A stretch of DNA of 48,065 nt from Candidatus Parcubacteria bacterium (GTDB lineage Bacteria > Patescibacteriota > Minisyncoccia > Phycocordibacterales > UBA2100): positions 1 through 48,065 of the forward strand of contig QZIY01000023.1 in assembly GCA_003599175.1 (NCBI GenBank), read 5' to 3'. The notes under the pieces were generated by a model. It ran no database searches. It was not told where the DNA came from and saw only the letters and a list, made by a program, of their open reading frames with translations. The translations under genes were made by a program, and so were the position numbers. Positions 35,675 through 45,118 of the stretch are shown in pieces (within the stretch, counting starts at the first letter, position 1; the number at the start of each line of letters is the position of its first letter).

Positions 35675-36381
35675 TGTGCGGCGCTCGATTGCTTTTTACC
35701 GACGCGAATCGTGATCCCTTTTGCAAAAGCGCGAAATGCATCTTCATCGGTAAGACTGTCGCCGATGTATATAGGTACCGTCCGCGGCGATGATCGTAAT
35801 TGCTTGAAAAGATGGAACGCGGTTACGCCTTTTGAAACCGGAAGATTGGGCATGATGTCGAGCGTATATTCGTCATCGATTACGCGAAGATGCTGTTTTC
35901 TGTTGAGTTCTACGATAAGACGTCGCGCCTCCTCAGCGAATGCGATGCCGGCGCTTCGTCGCAAGAGGCGATAGTGGAGCGCGTATGAGCGCCTCTTATC
36001 CTCAATCCGGGCTCCGTGCACCTTTGCGAGCCCTGCGAGCCGTCTTTTGATGCGTGTGAAGGTGGCGGCGTGCACGGCTGGAATTTTCCATGCATGCCGT
36101 TTTCCCTTGATGCGCCACTCAAATCCATGGCAGCCGATGTGGGCGACAGTAGGCAGCGGCACGCGCCTCACGACATCCGTGAGAGAGCGGCCGCTGACTA
36201 TGGCAAGAGGATACATACGCGCAAGACGCTGGAGTGTGTGCTTCGTCCGCGTTTTGAGCTGTGGCGCGCGAAAATCGTATTGGATGTCCACCAGGGTGCC
36301 GTCGAAATCGAGCATCAAAACGCCCCCATGTTTCTTGATGCGCGAGTACAGTTCATCGAAGTGCGCGAAGGCGTTTTGCAT
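35596..36381 (-). CDS. otsB: Trehalose-6-phosphate phosphatase
   Basis: 'GVLMLDFDGTLVDIQ', 'AIVSGRSLTDVVRRVPL', 'IYIGDSLTDEDAFRAFAKGITIRVG'; adjacent to otsA. Confidence 0.88.
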   Translation of the reverse strand: MQNAFAHFDELYSRIKKHGGVLMLDFDGTLVDIQYDFRAPQLKTRTKHTLQRLARMYPLAIVSGRSLTDVVRRVPLPTVAHIGCHGFEWRIKGKRHAWKIPAVHAATFTRIKRRLAGLAKVHGARIEDKRRSYALHYRLLRRSAGIAFAEEARRLIVELNRKQHLRVIDDEYTLDIMPNLPVSKGVTAFHLFKQLRSSPRTVPIYIGDSLTDEDAFRAFAKGITIRVGKKQSSAAHYFVSDRSAVDVFLLRLAQKSSTSPK

Positions 36382-36382
36382 G

Positions 36383-38593
36383 TCAGTCGAGCTCGGCGAG
36401 TGCTTTGATGATTTCAGCTGACCAGCGGTATACGTTGTAATCGCGCACCGATGTGCGGAGCGCTTTCATACGGCGATGTTGTTCGGTTTTCGGCATTGAA
36501 GCCGCTTTGAAGATCGCCTCGGCCGTTTCTTCTGCGCTATAAGGGTTGATCTGCAGTGCGCCTTTCATACTACGGGAAGCACCGGCGAATTGGCTCAAGA
36601 TAAGCACGCCGCTTTCGTCTCCGCGTGCGGCCGCATATTCCTTTGCAACGAGATTCATACCGTCATGGAGCGAGGTAATGAGACACATGCTGGAGAGGCG
36701 ATAGAGTGTGCGCAATTCTGCGTGCGAGAAGCTGCGGTGCTGAAAGACGATCGGTTTCCAATCGCGCGTGCCGAAACGTGCATTGATGCGCTCGACTTCC
36801 GCGAGTACGGCGTCGGCATGTTTTTTATACGTGCCGACAGAGGTACGCGTGGGAGAAGCGATTTGGAGGAGTGTCAGGTGACCGATAAATTCAGGGTGTC
36901 GCTCGAAGAAAAATTCAATGCCTTTGAGCCGTTCGGGAATTCCCTTGGTGTAATCGAGCCGGTCGACACCGAGCGCCACGTGCGTGGAGTGGATCCCGAG
37001 TCTCGAAAGCAAAGCGGGATCTGCCTTCTCTTCGCGTTCTGCAATACCGGGGAAGGCGATCGAAATGGGAAATGGCTTGACGAATGTCTGATGCTCTTCG
37101 CGAAAGATTGAGAAGTGCTCAAGATCGATGCGAGCTTCGATTTCGCTTGCCACGGTGTCTATGAAATTGTTGCAGTACTGTTGCGTCTGGAATCCGATGA
37201 TGTCGGCGCCCATCATTCCATGCAAAATTTCCTCACGCCATGGGCAGATGGAGAATTGTGCAGCCGAAGGCCACGGAATGTGCCAAAAAATGGCGACCTG
37301 CGCGTCGGGACGGCTCTTTTTGATTATCCCTGGTACGAGCGCGAGATGATAATCCTGTACGAAGACGAGCGGCCGCTCCACTCCCTGAATTTCTTTGAGG
37401 AGTGTCTTAGCGAAGAGGGCATTGGCCTTGCGGTACTCGGTCCAATCCTCTTTGCGAAAGACTGGGCGCACATGTGCCATATGGCACAGCGGCCAGAGGG
37501 CTTCGTTGGAAAACCCATTGTAATACCCGGCCACCTCCTCATCCGTAAGCCAGACGCGCTTCAGTATATAGCGCGGCTCATCGTGCGGCACGCGGACTTT
37601 GTCGTCTTTATCGACGACCGCTTTGTCTGCTTCGCCAGCTCCATGTGCGATCCACATGCCACCCGTCGCTTCCATCACAGGCTCAAGCGCGGTAACGAGG
37701 CCGCCCGCAGGCACTGTCCATTCGATGCCGCTTTTGCCCCTGGTATTCACGTAGGGTTCGCCATTTGAGACAACAAAAATCGGACGATCCTTGACGTATG
37801 CCTTGATGAATTCTTTCAATCGTTCGGCGGTCCACGGCGTATCGATTTTTTCAAGTCGCATGCGCGCCTCCTGACTCGCAGCATGCCGTGCTTGGCGCAA
37901 GCTGCCGGTCATTTTTGCGATTTCGCTCGAAAGTGGCAGCAAGAGATCGCCGCCGATCTTGTCATCGTCGACTGCCTCGCCTCGTCTCGCCGCTCTCATC
38001 GATTCGGCAAGATCGTAGAGTGGTTTAAAAAAGACCCACCGCGCAAGGGCGAAGATTGCCGCGGCAATCAGCATGGTTTGCAGTAAGAAGCGGATGATGT
38101 TGTCGCGCCAGATGCTGCCTATCGTCGCATCGATGTAATCGGCACTCTGAATCGATGCGAGCGCGCCGATGGTCTCTTGGTTTTCGCCTATAATCGGCAC
38201 GACCGAAACGTACAGGAGGCCGCTTTCGTTGCGCGCAAATCCGCCGTCCGGCTCACCCCTGCCCATGACGGCGGCGAGAAGCTCCGCGTCGATGACGTCG
38301 GGCGAATTGTCGGAGCTCAAAATCACGGTGCCTGTATTGTCGAAGACTGCAAGGCCGGAGAGTCGTTGATCGCCGACGAATTTATCGATTGTCCGCTTTA
38401 TCGACGAGGTCGCACCAGCTTCGAACGCTGGTTGAATGGATTCAACGAGACTCTCCGCCAAAACCTGCGAGCGCACCTGTATGCGCGCGGTGAGCGCGGC
38501 CTCCTCTTTGTTGACCTGATTGAAGGTGAAGATGCCGATGACGAACGCGATAGCCGCAATAACGCCGCCCGTGATGAGGAGTATCTGCCGCAT
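36383..38593 (-). CDS. otsA: Trehalose-6-phosphate synthase (GT20) fused to N-terminal membrane sensor-like module
   Basis: N-terminal TM, ~130-aa extracytoplasmic segment, second TM plus HAMP-like segment, then GT20 'VFVQDYHLALVPGIIK...IFWHIPWPS...GVDRLDYTKGIPERLKGIEFFF...HDGMNLVAKEYAA'. Confidence 0.88.
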   Translation of the reverse strand: MRQILLITGGVIAAIAFVIGIFTFNQVNKEEAALTARIQVRSQVLAESLVESIQPAFEAGATSSIKRTIDKFVGDQRLSGLAVFDNTGTVILSSDNSPDVIDAELLAAVMGRGEPDGGFARNESGLLYVSVVPIIGENQETIGALASIQSADYIDATIGSIWRDNIIRFLLQTMLIAAAIFALARWVFFKPLYDLAESMRAARRGEAVDDDKIGGDLLLPLSSEIAKMTGSLRQARHAASQEARMRLEKIDTPWTAERLKEFIKAYVKDRPIFVVSNGEPYVNTRGKSGIEWTVPAGGLVTALEPVMEATGGMWIAHGAGEADKAVVDKDDKVRVPHDEPRYILKRVWLTDEEVAGYYNGFSNEALWPLCHMAHVRPVFRKEDWTEYRKANALFAKTLLKEIQGVERPLVFVQDYHLALVPGIIKKSRPDAQVAIFWHIPWPSAAQFSICPWREEILHGMMGADIIGFQTQQYCNNFIDTVASEIEARIDLEHFSIFREEHQTFVKPFPISIAFPGIAEREEKADPALLSRLGIHSTHVALGVDRLDYTKGIPERLKGIEFFFERHPEFIGHLTLLQIASPTRTSVGTYKKHADAVLAEVERINARFGTRDWKPIVFQHRSFSHAELRTLYRLSSMCLITSLHDGMNLVAKEYAAARGDESGVLILSQFAGASRSMKGALQINPYSAEETAEAIFKAASMPKTEQHRRMKALRTSVRDYNVYRWSAEIIKALAELD

Positions 38594-38858
38594 TACGCGA
38601 TAATGGTACCGCGCGGTGAACGGTAAATCCAGCCCTGGAGCACATCATTTTGCTCGGACGGATTCATGTGGATAAAGACGTTTCCCCCGCTGTCATTTTG
38701 GTAAGGTATATGTATGATGCCTTACGTGAACTGCAACCCTTCCCATTGGCGAAAGAAAGCGATTCGAGGCGCATAAGATAAGGCCTCTCCTTATCACTAA
38801 TTCCCTTTTGTAAGGGTCTTTGTCTGTTGAGTGTCTCTCTTCAGGCACATTCACATAT

Positions 38859-39326
38859 ATGAACCATAAAAATTGCAGCGGCAGGATCGCTATTGGTTCC
38901 TGCCGTTGCCGAAGCGCATCGCACGGCTTTACGCTCATTGAGCTTTTGGTCGTGATAGCAATTATCGGCATTCTCTCTGCGGTCGTGCTTGCTTCGCTCT
39001 CCAATTCCCGCGGGAAAGCACGCATCGCCGCGGCACAGACGACGATGCGTTCGATCCATGCGGCAGCCGTTTCCTGCCTATACTTAAACGGAGTCGCCGT
39101 CACGTTGCCGACTGAGACGCAAGATGGCGGCGGCGCTGCGCGCTCCTTGTGTACCGGCGGAAGCAATTATGTCGCGCTGCCTTCCGGCTGGACGTATTGC
39201 GATCAGAATACGGGTGGCGTGTGCGGCTCGCTCGTTTCTTCCGCAAGCGTGAATGGGTTCGTCATCCGCGCACGCGGCGACGGCGTGATCATCACGTGCC
39301 AGGAGATCGCCTGCACCAAAAGTTAG
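38859..39326 (+). CDS. Type IV pilin-like protein
   Basis: Prepilin motif 'SHGFTLIELLVVIAIIGILSAVVLASLSNSR'. Confidence 0.85.
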   Translation: MNHKNCSGRIAIGSCRCRSASHGFTLIELLVVIAIIGILSAVVLASLSNSRGKARIAAAQTTMRSIHAAAVSCLYLNGVAVTLPTETQDGGGAARSLCTGGSNYVALPSGWTYCDQNTGGVCGSLVSSASVNGFVIRARGDGVIITCQEIACTKS

Positions 39327-39351
39327 CCCGCGTTTCCCGGACGCACAGACG

Positions 39352-39380
39352 AAGACCCGTGGCATGCTACGGGTCTTTTG
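39352..39380 (+). terminator. Intrinsic terminator downstream of pilin
   Basis: AAGACCCGT-GGCATGCT-ACGGGTCTTTT. Confidence 0.8.
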
Positions 39381-39464
39381 TGCGCCTTCGCGGCACCGTG
39401 CCACCGCCGCTCGCGTGTACCAGCGAGACGACGCGGCGCACGTTTTCATGATAGGATGCGGCCT

Positions 39465-40301
39465 ATGGCAGGAAGGGACTTCCGTGAACTCCTCTCGGCC
39501 CAGTGGCGAGCGGGCCGATTTTTATGCGTGGGTCTCGACAGCGATTTTGAAAAGATCCCTGAAACGGCGCGAAAAAATACCGTCGCCGATACAATCGTCA
39601 ACTTCAATCGGGCGATCATCGACGCAACCAGGGATCTTGTGTGCGCTTATAAGCCGAACAACGCTTTTTACGAAGCGCACGGCGACGAAGGGTGGCGCGC
39701 GCTGCGGGCTACCGTGCAATATATCAACGAGCAGGCACCCGAAGTGCCGGTGATCCTCGATTCGAAGCGCGCCGATATCGGCAATACCAATTTGGGCTAC
39801 GTAGATTCATTTTTTGAGCACCTCCATGTGGATGCGATCACAGTGCCACCATACCTCGGCAAAGAAGCGCTTGAGCCGTTCCTTTCACACAAGGAAAAAG
39901 GCATATTCGTGCTCTGCCGTACCTCAAATGGCGGTGCCGGCGAATTTCAGGATCTCAAAGTCGGAGATGAACCGTTCTACAAAGTTGTTGCGCAGCATGT
40001 GTCGGAAGAGTGGAATACCAACGGCAACTGTGGCCTTGTCGTCGGCGCTACCTATCCGGAAGAAATGAAGGCAATTCGCGAAATAGCGCCCGATCTACCG
40101 TTCCTCATCCCAGGCCTCGGTGCGCAAAACGGTGATCTCAAGAAGAGCGTGCAGTACGGCAAGAGCGCGAGCGGGAGGGGACTCGTCCTCGCGGCATCTC
40201 GTGCGATTATTTTTGCATCATCCGGTACTCATTTTGCCGAAGTTGCGCGCCAAAAAAGTGAGGAATTCAATAGCGAAATCGCTGCTGCTTTGATACAATG
40301 A
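39465..40301 (+). CDS. pyrF: Orotidine-5'-phosphate decarboxylase (class 2-like)
   Basis: 'FLCVGLDSDFEKIP', 'KPNNAFYEAHG', 'VILDSKRADIGNTNLGYVDSFF', 'FLIPGLGAQNGD'. Confidence 0.9.
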   Translation: MAGRDFRELLSAQWRAGRFLCVGLDSDFEKIPETARKNTVADTIVNFNRAIIDATRDLVCAYKPNNAFYEAHGDEGWRALRATVQYINEQAPEVPVILDSKRADIGNTNLGYVDSFFEHLHVDAITVPPYLGKEALEPFLSHKEKGIFVLCRTSNGGAGEFQDLKVGDEPFYKVVAQHVSEEWNTNGNCGLVVGATYPEEMKAIREIAPDLPFLIPGLGAQNGDLKKSVQYGKSASGRGLVLAASRAIIFASSGTHFAEVARQKSEEFNSEIAAALIQ

Positions 40302-40308
40302 GTGAATT

Positions 40309-40935
40309 ATGGATGAAGGTGCTGTCTTGCGAGTGCTTCAAGATGTCGGTGCATTCCGAGCAGGGCACTTCGTCTTCACCTCGGGCCTTCATGCGGACAC
40401 GTATATCAATAAGGACGCGCTCTACCCCCACGTAAAGGCGGTGAGCCAGCTCTGCAAGGAAATCGCAACGCGTTTTGCAGATGAAGATGTCGATGTCGTC
40501 ATTGGCCCCGCATACGGGGCCATCATTCTTTCTACATGGACCGCGTATCATCTTACAGAGATGCGAGGCCGCGACGTGTACGGCGTGTATGCCGACAAGG
40601 TCGAAGGCGGACTCGCAATCAGGCGCGGCTATGACAAGCTCATAGCCGGTAAGCGCACGCTCGTGGTGGAAGATCTCACCACGACCGGCGGTTCGATAAA
40701 AAAGGTCATCGAGGCAGCGCGCGCAGCAGGCGCCGATCTTGTAGGCGCAGCCGCGATTTGCAATCGTGGCGATGTGGCCAAGGAACAGATTGGAGATCCG
40801 CCACGATTTGAGGCACTCGTCAAAATTCACCTTGATCAGTGGCCGGAAGGTGAGTGCGAACTGTGTGCCAACAATATCCCCGTCAACACGGATATAGGCC
40901 ACGGCAGCGAATTTCTCAAGAATAGGGGTGCATAG
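40309..40935 (+). CDS. pyrE: Orotate phosphoribosyltransferase
   Basis: 'GAFRAGHFVFTSGLHADTYINKDALYP', 'VIGPAYGAIILSTWTAYHL', 'TLVVEDLTTTGGSIKKVIEAARAAGADLVG'. Confidence 0.93.
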   Translation: MDEGAVLRVLQDVGAFRAGHFVFTSGLHADTYINKDALYPHVKAVSQLCKEIATRFADEDVDVVIGPAYGAIILSTWTAYHLTEMRGRDVYGVYADKVEGGLAIRRGYDKLIAGKRTLVVEDLTTTGGSIKKVIEAARAAGADLVGAAAICNRGDVAKEQIGDPPRFEALVKIHLDQWPEGECELCANNIPVNTDIGHGSEFLKNRGA

Positions 40936-40982
40936 GAGTCGTGTATACTGACTCCAGTTATTCATTAGGGTATTTCTTATAT

Positions 40983-41510
40983 ATGACACGAACAGGATGG
41001 TTATTGGTAATTGTAATTATAGTCGTGCTTCTCGGGGCCTTTTTCCTCTGGTCGCAGAGCGCCAATGCTCCGACGGTAGACGAGGGCGCCTCTTCTGACG
41101 CTACGATGGGCACTGACACGCTCGGACAGAGCATTGATGAAGGCGGGGACGCTATGGACGGCCGTAATTTTGAAGAGGAGGGTACGACGGCGCCTATGAT
41201 GGCATCAGTGGGCTACGATGGTAGTGCATTTATCCCTTCGACTGTCACGGTCGCAAAAGGCGGCACGGTGACCTTCACGGACACTGCAGACGGCACGATG
41301 TGGGTCGCAGCCGACGAACACCCGACGCACATGGACTACGACGGCACTTCGCGCGCTGATCACTGTGCCGAAGGATATACGGGTGCAAAGCCGTTCGATC
41401 AGTGCACACGCGGCGCAAGCTACAGCTTCACCTTCGACAAGGCAGGTACGTTTGAGTACCACGATCACGCCAATGCGGCAGCTGTCGGCACGGTGACAGT
41501 GGTCGAATAA
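40983..41510 (+). CDS. Membrane-anchored cupredoxin-like protein
   Basis: N-terminal TM; 'FIPSTVTVAKGGTVTFTDTADGTMWVAADEHPTHMDY...FDQCTRGASYSFTFDKAGTFEYHDHANAAAVGTVTV'. Confidence 0.82.
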   Translation: MTRTGWLLVIVIIVVLLGAFFLWSQSANAPTVDEGASSDATMGTDTLGQSIDEGGDAMDGRNFEEEGTTAPMMASVGYDGSAFIPSTVTVAKGGTVTFTDTADGTMWVAADEHPTHMDYDGTSRADHCAEGYTGAKPFDQCTRGASYSFTFDKAGTFEYHDHANAAAVGTVTVVE

Positions 41511-41528
41511 AACGGCATTGAATCAACT

Positions 41529-41915
41529 ATGAATCGCGACTGGGCCAGCCTTGTTTTGAGAATAGGGTTGGCCTTCGCGTTTCTATACCCGCCATTTAAT
41601 GCGCTTTCAAATCCCGATTCGTGGATCGGATATTTTCCGGCGTTCATGCAGGGCATCGTGCCCGACGGGCTTCTCTTGCATGGCTTTGGCGTCGTCGAAG
41701 TGATTATTGCGCTCTGGCTCCTTTCAGGATGGAAGATCTTTTGGCCGTCCTCGGTTGCAGCGATCATGCTCTTGGCAATCGTCTTCTTCAATCTCTCCAA
41801 TTTCGAAGTGATTTTCCGTGATATCTCGATTGCGGCGATGGCGATCACACTTGCAATTCAGAGTTTTCGCCAGACATTCAAGAAGCGGGAAGTATACGAA
41901 CATGCAGTTTCCTGA
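41529..41915 (+). CDS. DoxX-like membrane protein
   Basis: '[27 protein letters not shown]...[24 protein letters not shown]', ~4 TM. Confidence 0.7.
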   Translation: MNRDWASLVLRIGLAFAFLYPPFNALSNPDSWIGYFPAFMQGIVPDGLLLHGFGVVEVIIALWLLSGWKIFWPSSVAAIMLLAIVFFNLSNFEVIFRDISIAAMAITLAIQSFRQTFKKREVYEHAVS

Positions 41916-42882
41916 CGACCTACACATCGGTGCGAAGCGGAAGATTACGCTTCGCTATGGCGAAAATCCGCACCAGGAAGCGGCACTGTATTTGGATCCT
42001 ACAGTAACGCGCCCGTGTGTTGCCCGGGCCGAGCAGGTGCAGGGCAAGGAATTGAGTTTCAATAATATTGCCGATGCAGACGCGGCATTTGAGTGTGTCG
42101 CAGAATTTACAGAGCCCGCAGTGGTGATCGTAAAGCATATGAATCCATGCGGCGTCGCAGTGTATAGAGGCGACGCCTCTATACAATCGGGCTTGCTTGA
42201 AGCATATCAAAAAGCGCTTGCGTGCGATCCGGTCTCCGCCTTCGGCGGCATCGTCGCGCTCAACCGCACGCTTGATTCAAAACTCGCAGAGGAGCTCACA
42301 AAGGTTTTTCTCGAGGTCATCATCGCCCCTGCCGCCGACGAAGATGCGATCGAACTGCTCAAGAAAAAGCCCAATGTGCGTCTTTTGATAACGGGTGGCA
42401 TGCCTGATCCTCAAGAGCCAGAAATGACGATCCGCTCCGTTGCGGGCGGCATTCTTATGCAGGCGCGCGACAACACGGTTATTTCAGAAGAAATCAAAAC
42501 GGTGACGAAGCGTGCGCCGAGTGAAGAGGAGCTTGCGGACATGAAATTCGCGTTCACTGTATGCAAGCATGTGAAATCAAACGCGATCGTCTACGCCAAA
42601 GGGGGAGCGACGCTCGGCATCGGCGCGGGGCAGATGAGTCGTATCTACAGTGCGCGCATTGCGGCGATCAAAGCTGCGGATGCAAAGCTCTCACTCAAGG
42701 GTGCGGTGATGGCATCCGATGCATTCATGCCGTTCCCGGATTGCGTGGAAGCTGCGCGTGATGCGGGTGCAACTGCCATCATCCAACCAGGAGGTTCCAA
42801 AAACGATCAGGCGTCTATCGACGCAGCGGATCAAGCCAACATTGCGATGGTCTTCACCGGCACACGTCATTTCAGGCATTAA
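41902..42882 (+). CDS. purH: AICAR transformylase (PurH C-terminal domain only)
   Basis: '[15 protein letters not shown]', '[21 protein letters not shown]', '[11 protein letters not shown]', '[14 protein letters not shown]', '[16 protein letters not shown]', '[29 protein letters not shown]'; no IMP cyclohydrolase domain. Confidence 0.9.
   Translation: MQFPDDLHIGAKRKITLRYGENPHQEAALYLDPTVTRPCVARAEQVQGKELSFNNIADADAAFECVAEFTEPAVVIVKHMNPCGVAVYRGDASIQSGLLEAYQKALACDPVSAFGGIVALNRTLDSKLAEELTKVFLEVIIAPAADEDAIELLKKKPNVRLLITGGMPDPQEPEMTIRSVAGGILMQARDNTVISEEIKTVTKRAPSEEELADMKFAFTVCKHVKSNAIVYAKGGATLGIGAGQMSRIYSARIAAIKAADAKLSLKGAVMASDAFMPFPDCVEAARDAGATAIIQPGGSKNDQASIDAADQANIAMVFTGTRHFRH
42161..42185. repeat. 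25-bp palindrome inside purH: TGTATAGAGGCG-A-CGCCTCTATACA
   Basis: 12-bp perfect arms, 1-nt centre, in coding sequence. Confidence 0.95.
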
Positions 42883-42936
42883 AAAAGAAGACCGCCTCAC
42901 CTAAAGACAGTCTCCTCGTCTTGTGGTGAGCGCGGT
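42881..42936 (-). terminator. Bulged hairpin terminator between purH and the zinc-ribbon gene
   Basis: ACCGCCTCACC.../GGTGAGCGCGGT plus inner AAGAC/GTCTT; minus-strand tail CTTCTTTTTT. Confidence 0.6.
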
Positions 42937-42939
42937 CGG

Positions 42940-43212
42940 TTAGCCGGTGGCGATAGGCCGCAGTTGGTCGATAAGCCCATTGACGTACGTCCCGAGCATC
43001 ATCCCTTCGGGACATTCGTGTGCCCACACGGTGAGTTCGATCACGCTATCGCTGATCGTAACGCGGTAGACGTACATGACTGTACCGCATCCGACGCATG
43101 TATACGTTTGTCGGCCATGCAGTATCCGATTGCATGACATGCCTCCGCCGCATCGCTTGCAATTGGCTGCGTAGTGAACACCGCGATCGTACAAGACTTC
43201 GGCTGTGGCCAT
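42940..43212 (-). CDS. Small zinc-ribbon protein
   Basis: 90 aa with CKRCGGG and CVGCGT CxxC pairs. Confidence 0.65.
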   Translation of the reverse strand: MATAEVLYDRGVHYAANCKRCGGGMSCNRILHGRQTYTCVGCGTVMYVYRVTISDSVIELTVWAHECPEGMMLGTYVNGLIDQLRPIATG

Positions 43213-43331
43213 TTCCTATTCCTCCATAGCAGAGAACTGTGATGCTGAATTGAGAATACTGTGCAACGGCGGGGCGGCAAAATTTTTGGCCCAAATTTGC
43301 TTTTTTATGACGATTTGTTATAAATATAACC

Positions 43332-43982
43332 ATGAGAACAGTCAGTCAAGTGGTAGAAGAGATCCTGCAGCGATCGCCCTTCCTTACCGAAGCGATGTAC
43401 GAAGGTGTGGCCAACAACGCGCAAATTGCGCGCCGCATTAAGCCCGATGTCGAGAAGCGGCTTATGGAAGAAGTGTCCGAGGGGTCTATCGCAATGGCAC
43501 TCCACCGGCTCTCCAAAGACATCAAACGCCCCCTTTTTGGCGAACGCTTCCTGAAGAACATGAGTGACATTACGGTCCGCTCGAATCTCGTGGAATTCGC
43601 ATGCCCGGCATCTACCGAGCTACCGCATCTCCTAGATGTCCTCTCGACATCAATGCATGCGCGTAAAGATACGTTTTTCAATTTTTCGCGCGGCGTGCAC
43701 GAATCGCTTATCATCGTCAGCAAGGAATTTGCGCACGATGTGGAGAAGATGTTGAAAAAAGAGAAGGATGTAAAGAAAGTCGAAGGGCTTTCCGCGATTA
43801 CGCTGCGTCTCCCGGAACACTCTCTGAATGTGCCGGGTCTCTACTATCCGATATTGAAGGCGCTCGCGATGGAGGGCATCAGCTTTGTCGAGGTAATGTC
43901 GGTGCGGACGGAGTTCTCGATCATTTTCGAAGAGAAAGATGTTGATAGGGCATTTAGCGTTTTGAAGAGAATCACGAGTTAA
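43332..43982 (+). CDS. Hypothetical protein with suspected ACT-like C-terminal domain
   Basis: 216 aa; C-terminal 'GLSAITLRLPEHSLNVPGLYYPILKALAMEGISFVEVMSVRTEFSIIFEEKDVDRAFSVLKRI' is ACT-like. Confidence 0.65.
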   Translation: MRTVSQVVEEILQRSPFLTEAMYEGVANNAQIARRIKPDVEKRLMEEVSEGSIAMALHRLSKDIKRPLFGERFLKNMSDITVRSNLVEFACPASTELPHLLDVLSTSMHARKDTFFNFSRGVHESLIIVSKEFAHDVEKMLKKEKDVKKVEGLSAITLRLPEHSLNVPGLYYPILKALAMEGISFVEVMSVRTEFSIIFEEKDVDRAFSVLKRITS

Positions 43983-44099
43983 GAAAATTCGGTTGACGTT
44001 ATTCGGCGGCGCAGCGCGTATCGGTTATCGGTATACAGCGAGCGTCAACGCATGCCGCGAACCGTAAGCCGCTGACGCGCGGCGCTGCCGTACAACGAA

Positions 44100-45032
44100 T
44101 TACGCTTCATTTCCACCTCGGCGCAGGAAGATATAGATGTCTTCAAGCGCAACCACCGCATCTCCCGCGGCGATATTATTTTGGTGATACAAGGCATCGG
44201 TGCAATCGCCTGCCGCCCATACCCTCTGGTGCGATGTCCGCTTCGTGCGCGGATCGACGATAACCTGCCCGATTTTATTTTTTTCAATTGAGCTGTTGAG
44301 CCAAGCGGTGTTGGGGATCAAGCCGATTTCGACGAAGATACCGTCGACGTCGAGCTTATGCTCCTCGCCCGTTTTTACATCTTTCCAGCGGAGTCCCGTG
44401 ACGAACGCGTCACCCAATACTTCAAGTGTTTCGGCATTGAGGTGCGCTTTCATTTTGGGATCGGCGAGCGCGGCGCACGTGGTGATTTCATCGGCCTTAA
44501 AGGCGTCGGTACGGTTGAGGAGCGTCACACTTTTGCAGTAGGCGAGAAGCTGGAGAGCAGTTTCAAATGCCGCATTGCCGCCGCCAATCACCGCAACATC
44601 GCGATCAGCAAACAGGGGGCCATCGCACGAGGCGCAGTACGTGAGGCCTTTGTTATCAAATTCTGCGGCACCCGGAACTTCGAGCTTGCGGCGATTGGCG
44701 CCGGTGGTGACGAGTGCTGCGCACGCCGATACGCGCGATCCATCCTTGAGCTCCACTTCGACACGATCGTCGAATGCGTGGAGCGATGTGGCACGGGTAC
44801 GTTTGATTTCGAGATATTCTCCCGCGTATTGCTCGACATGTGTTTTAAAACTCTTGGCGAGATCAGGGCCCGAAATTACGGGCGTACCGATCCAGTTTTG
44901 AATGTCGGTCGAGACGACGCTCTGACCGCCCCATTCTTCGACGATCATGATGCTCTTCAAGCGTTTACGCGCGGCATATACGGCCGCTGCGGCTCCTGCT
45001 GGCCCTCCTCCTATGATGATGAGATCGTGCAT
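44100..45032 (-). CDS. trxB: Thioredoxin reductase-like FAD/NAD(P)H oxidoreductase
   Basis: 'LIIIGGGPAGAAAAVYAARKRL', 'YCASCDGPLFADRDVAVIGGGNAAFETALQL', 'VWAAGDCTDALYHQNNIAAGDAVVAL'. Confidence 0.88.
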   Translation of the reverse strand: MHDLIIIGGGPAGAAAAVYAARKRLKSIMIVEEWGGQSVVSTDIQNWIGTPVISGPDLAKSFKTHVEQYAGEYLEIKRTRATSLHAFDDRVEVELKDGSRVSACAALVTTGANRRKLEVPGAAEFDNKGLTYCASCDGPLFADRDVAVIGGGNAAFETALQLLAYCKSVTLLNRTDAFKADEITTCAALADPKMKAHLNAETLEVLGDAFVTGLRWKDVKTGEEHKLDVDGIFVEIGLIPNTAWLNSSIEKNKIGQVIVDPRTKRTSHQRVWAAGDCTDALYHQNNIAAGDAVVALEDIYIFLRRGGNEA

Positions 45033-45118
45033 ACAATAAGTAAGTTATTAGCCACTAGGGTTTAGCCACTAGTGGCATGTGCGCGTCATTTTACTATACC
45101 CTAGACCCTATTGGCTAA

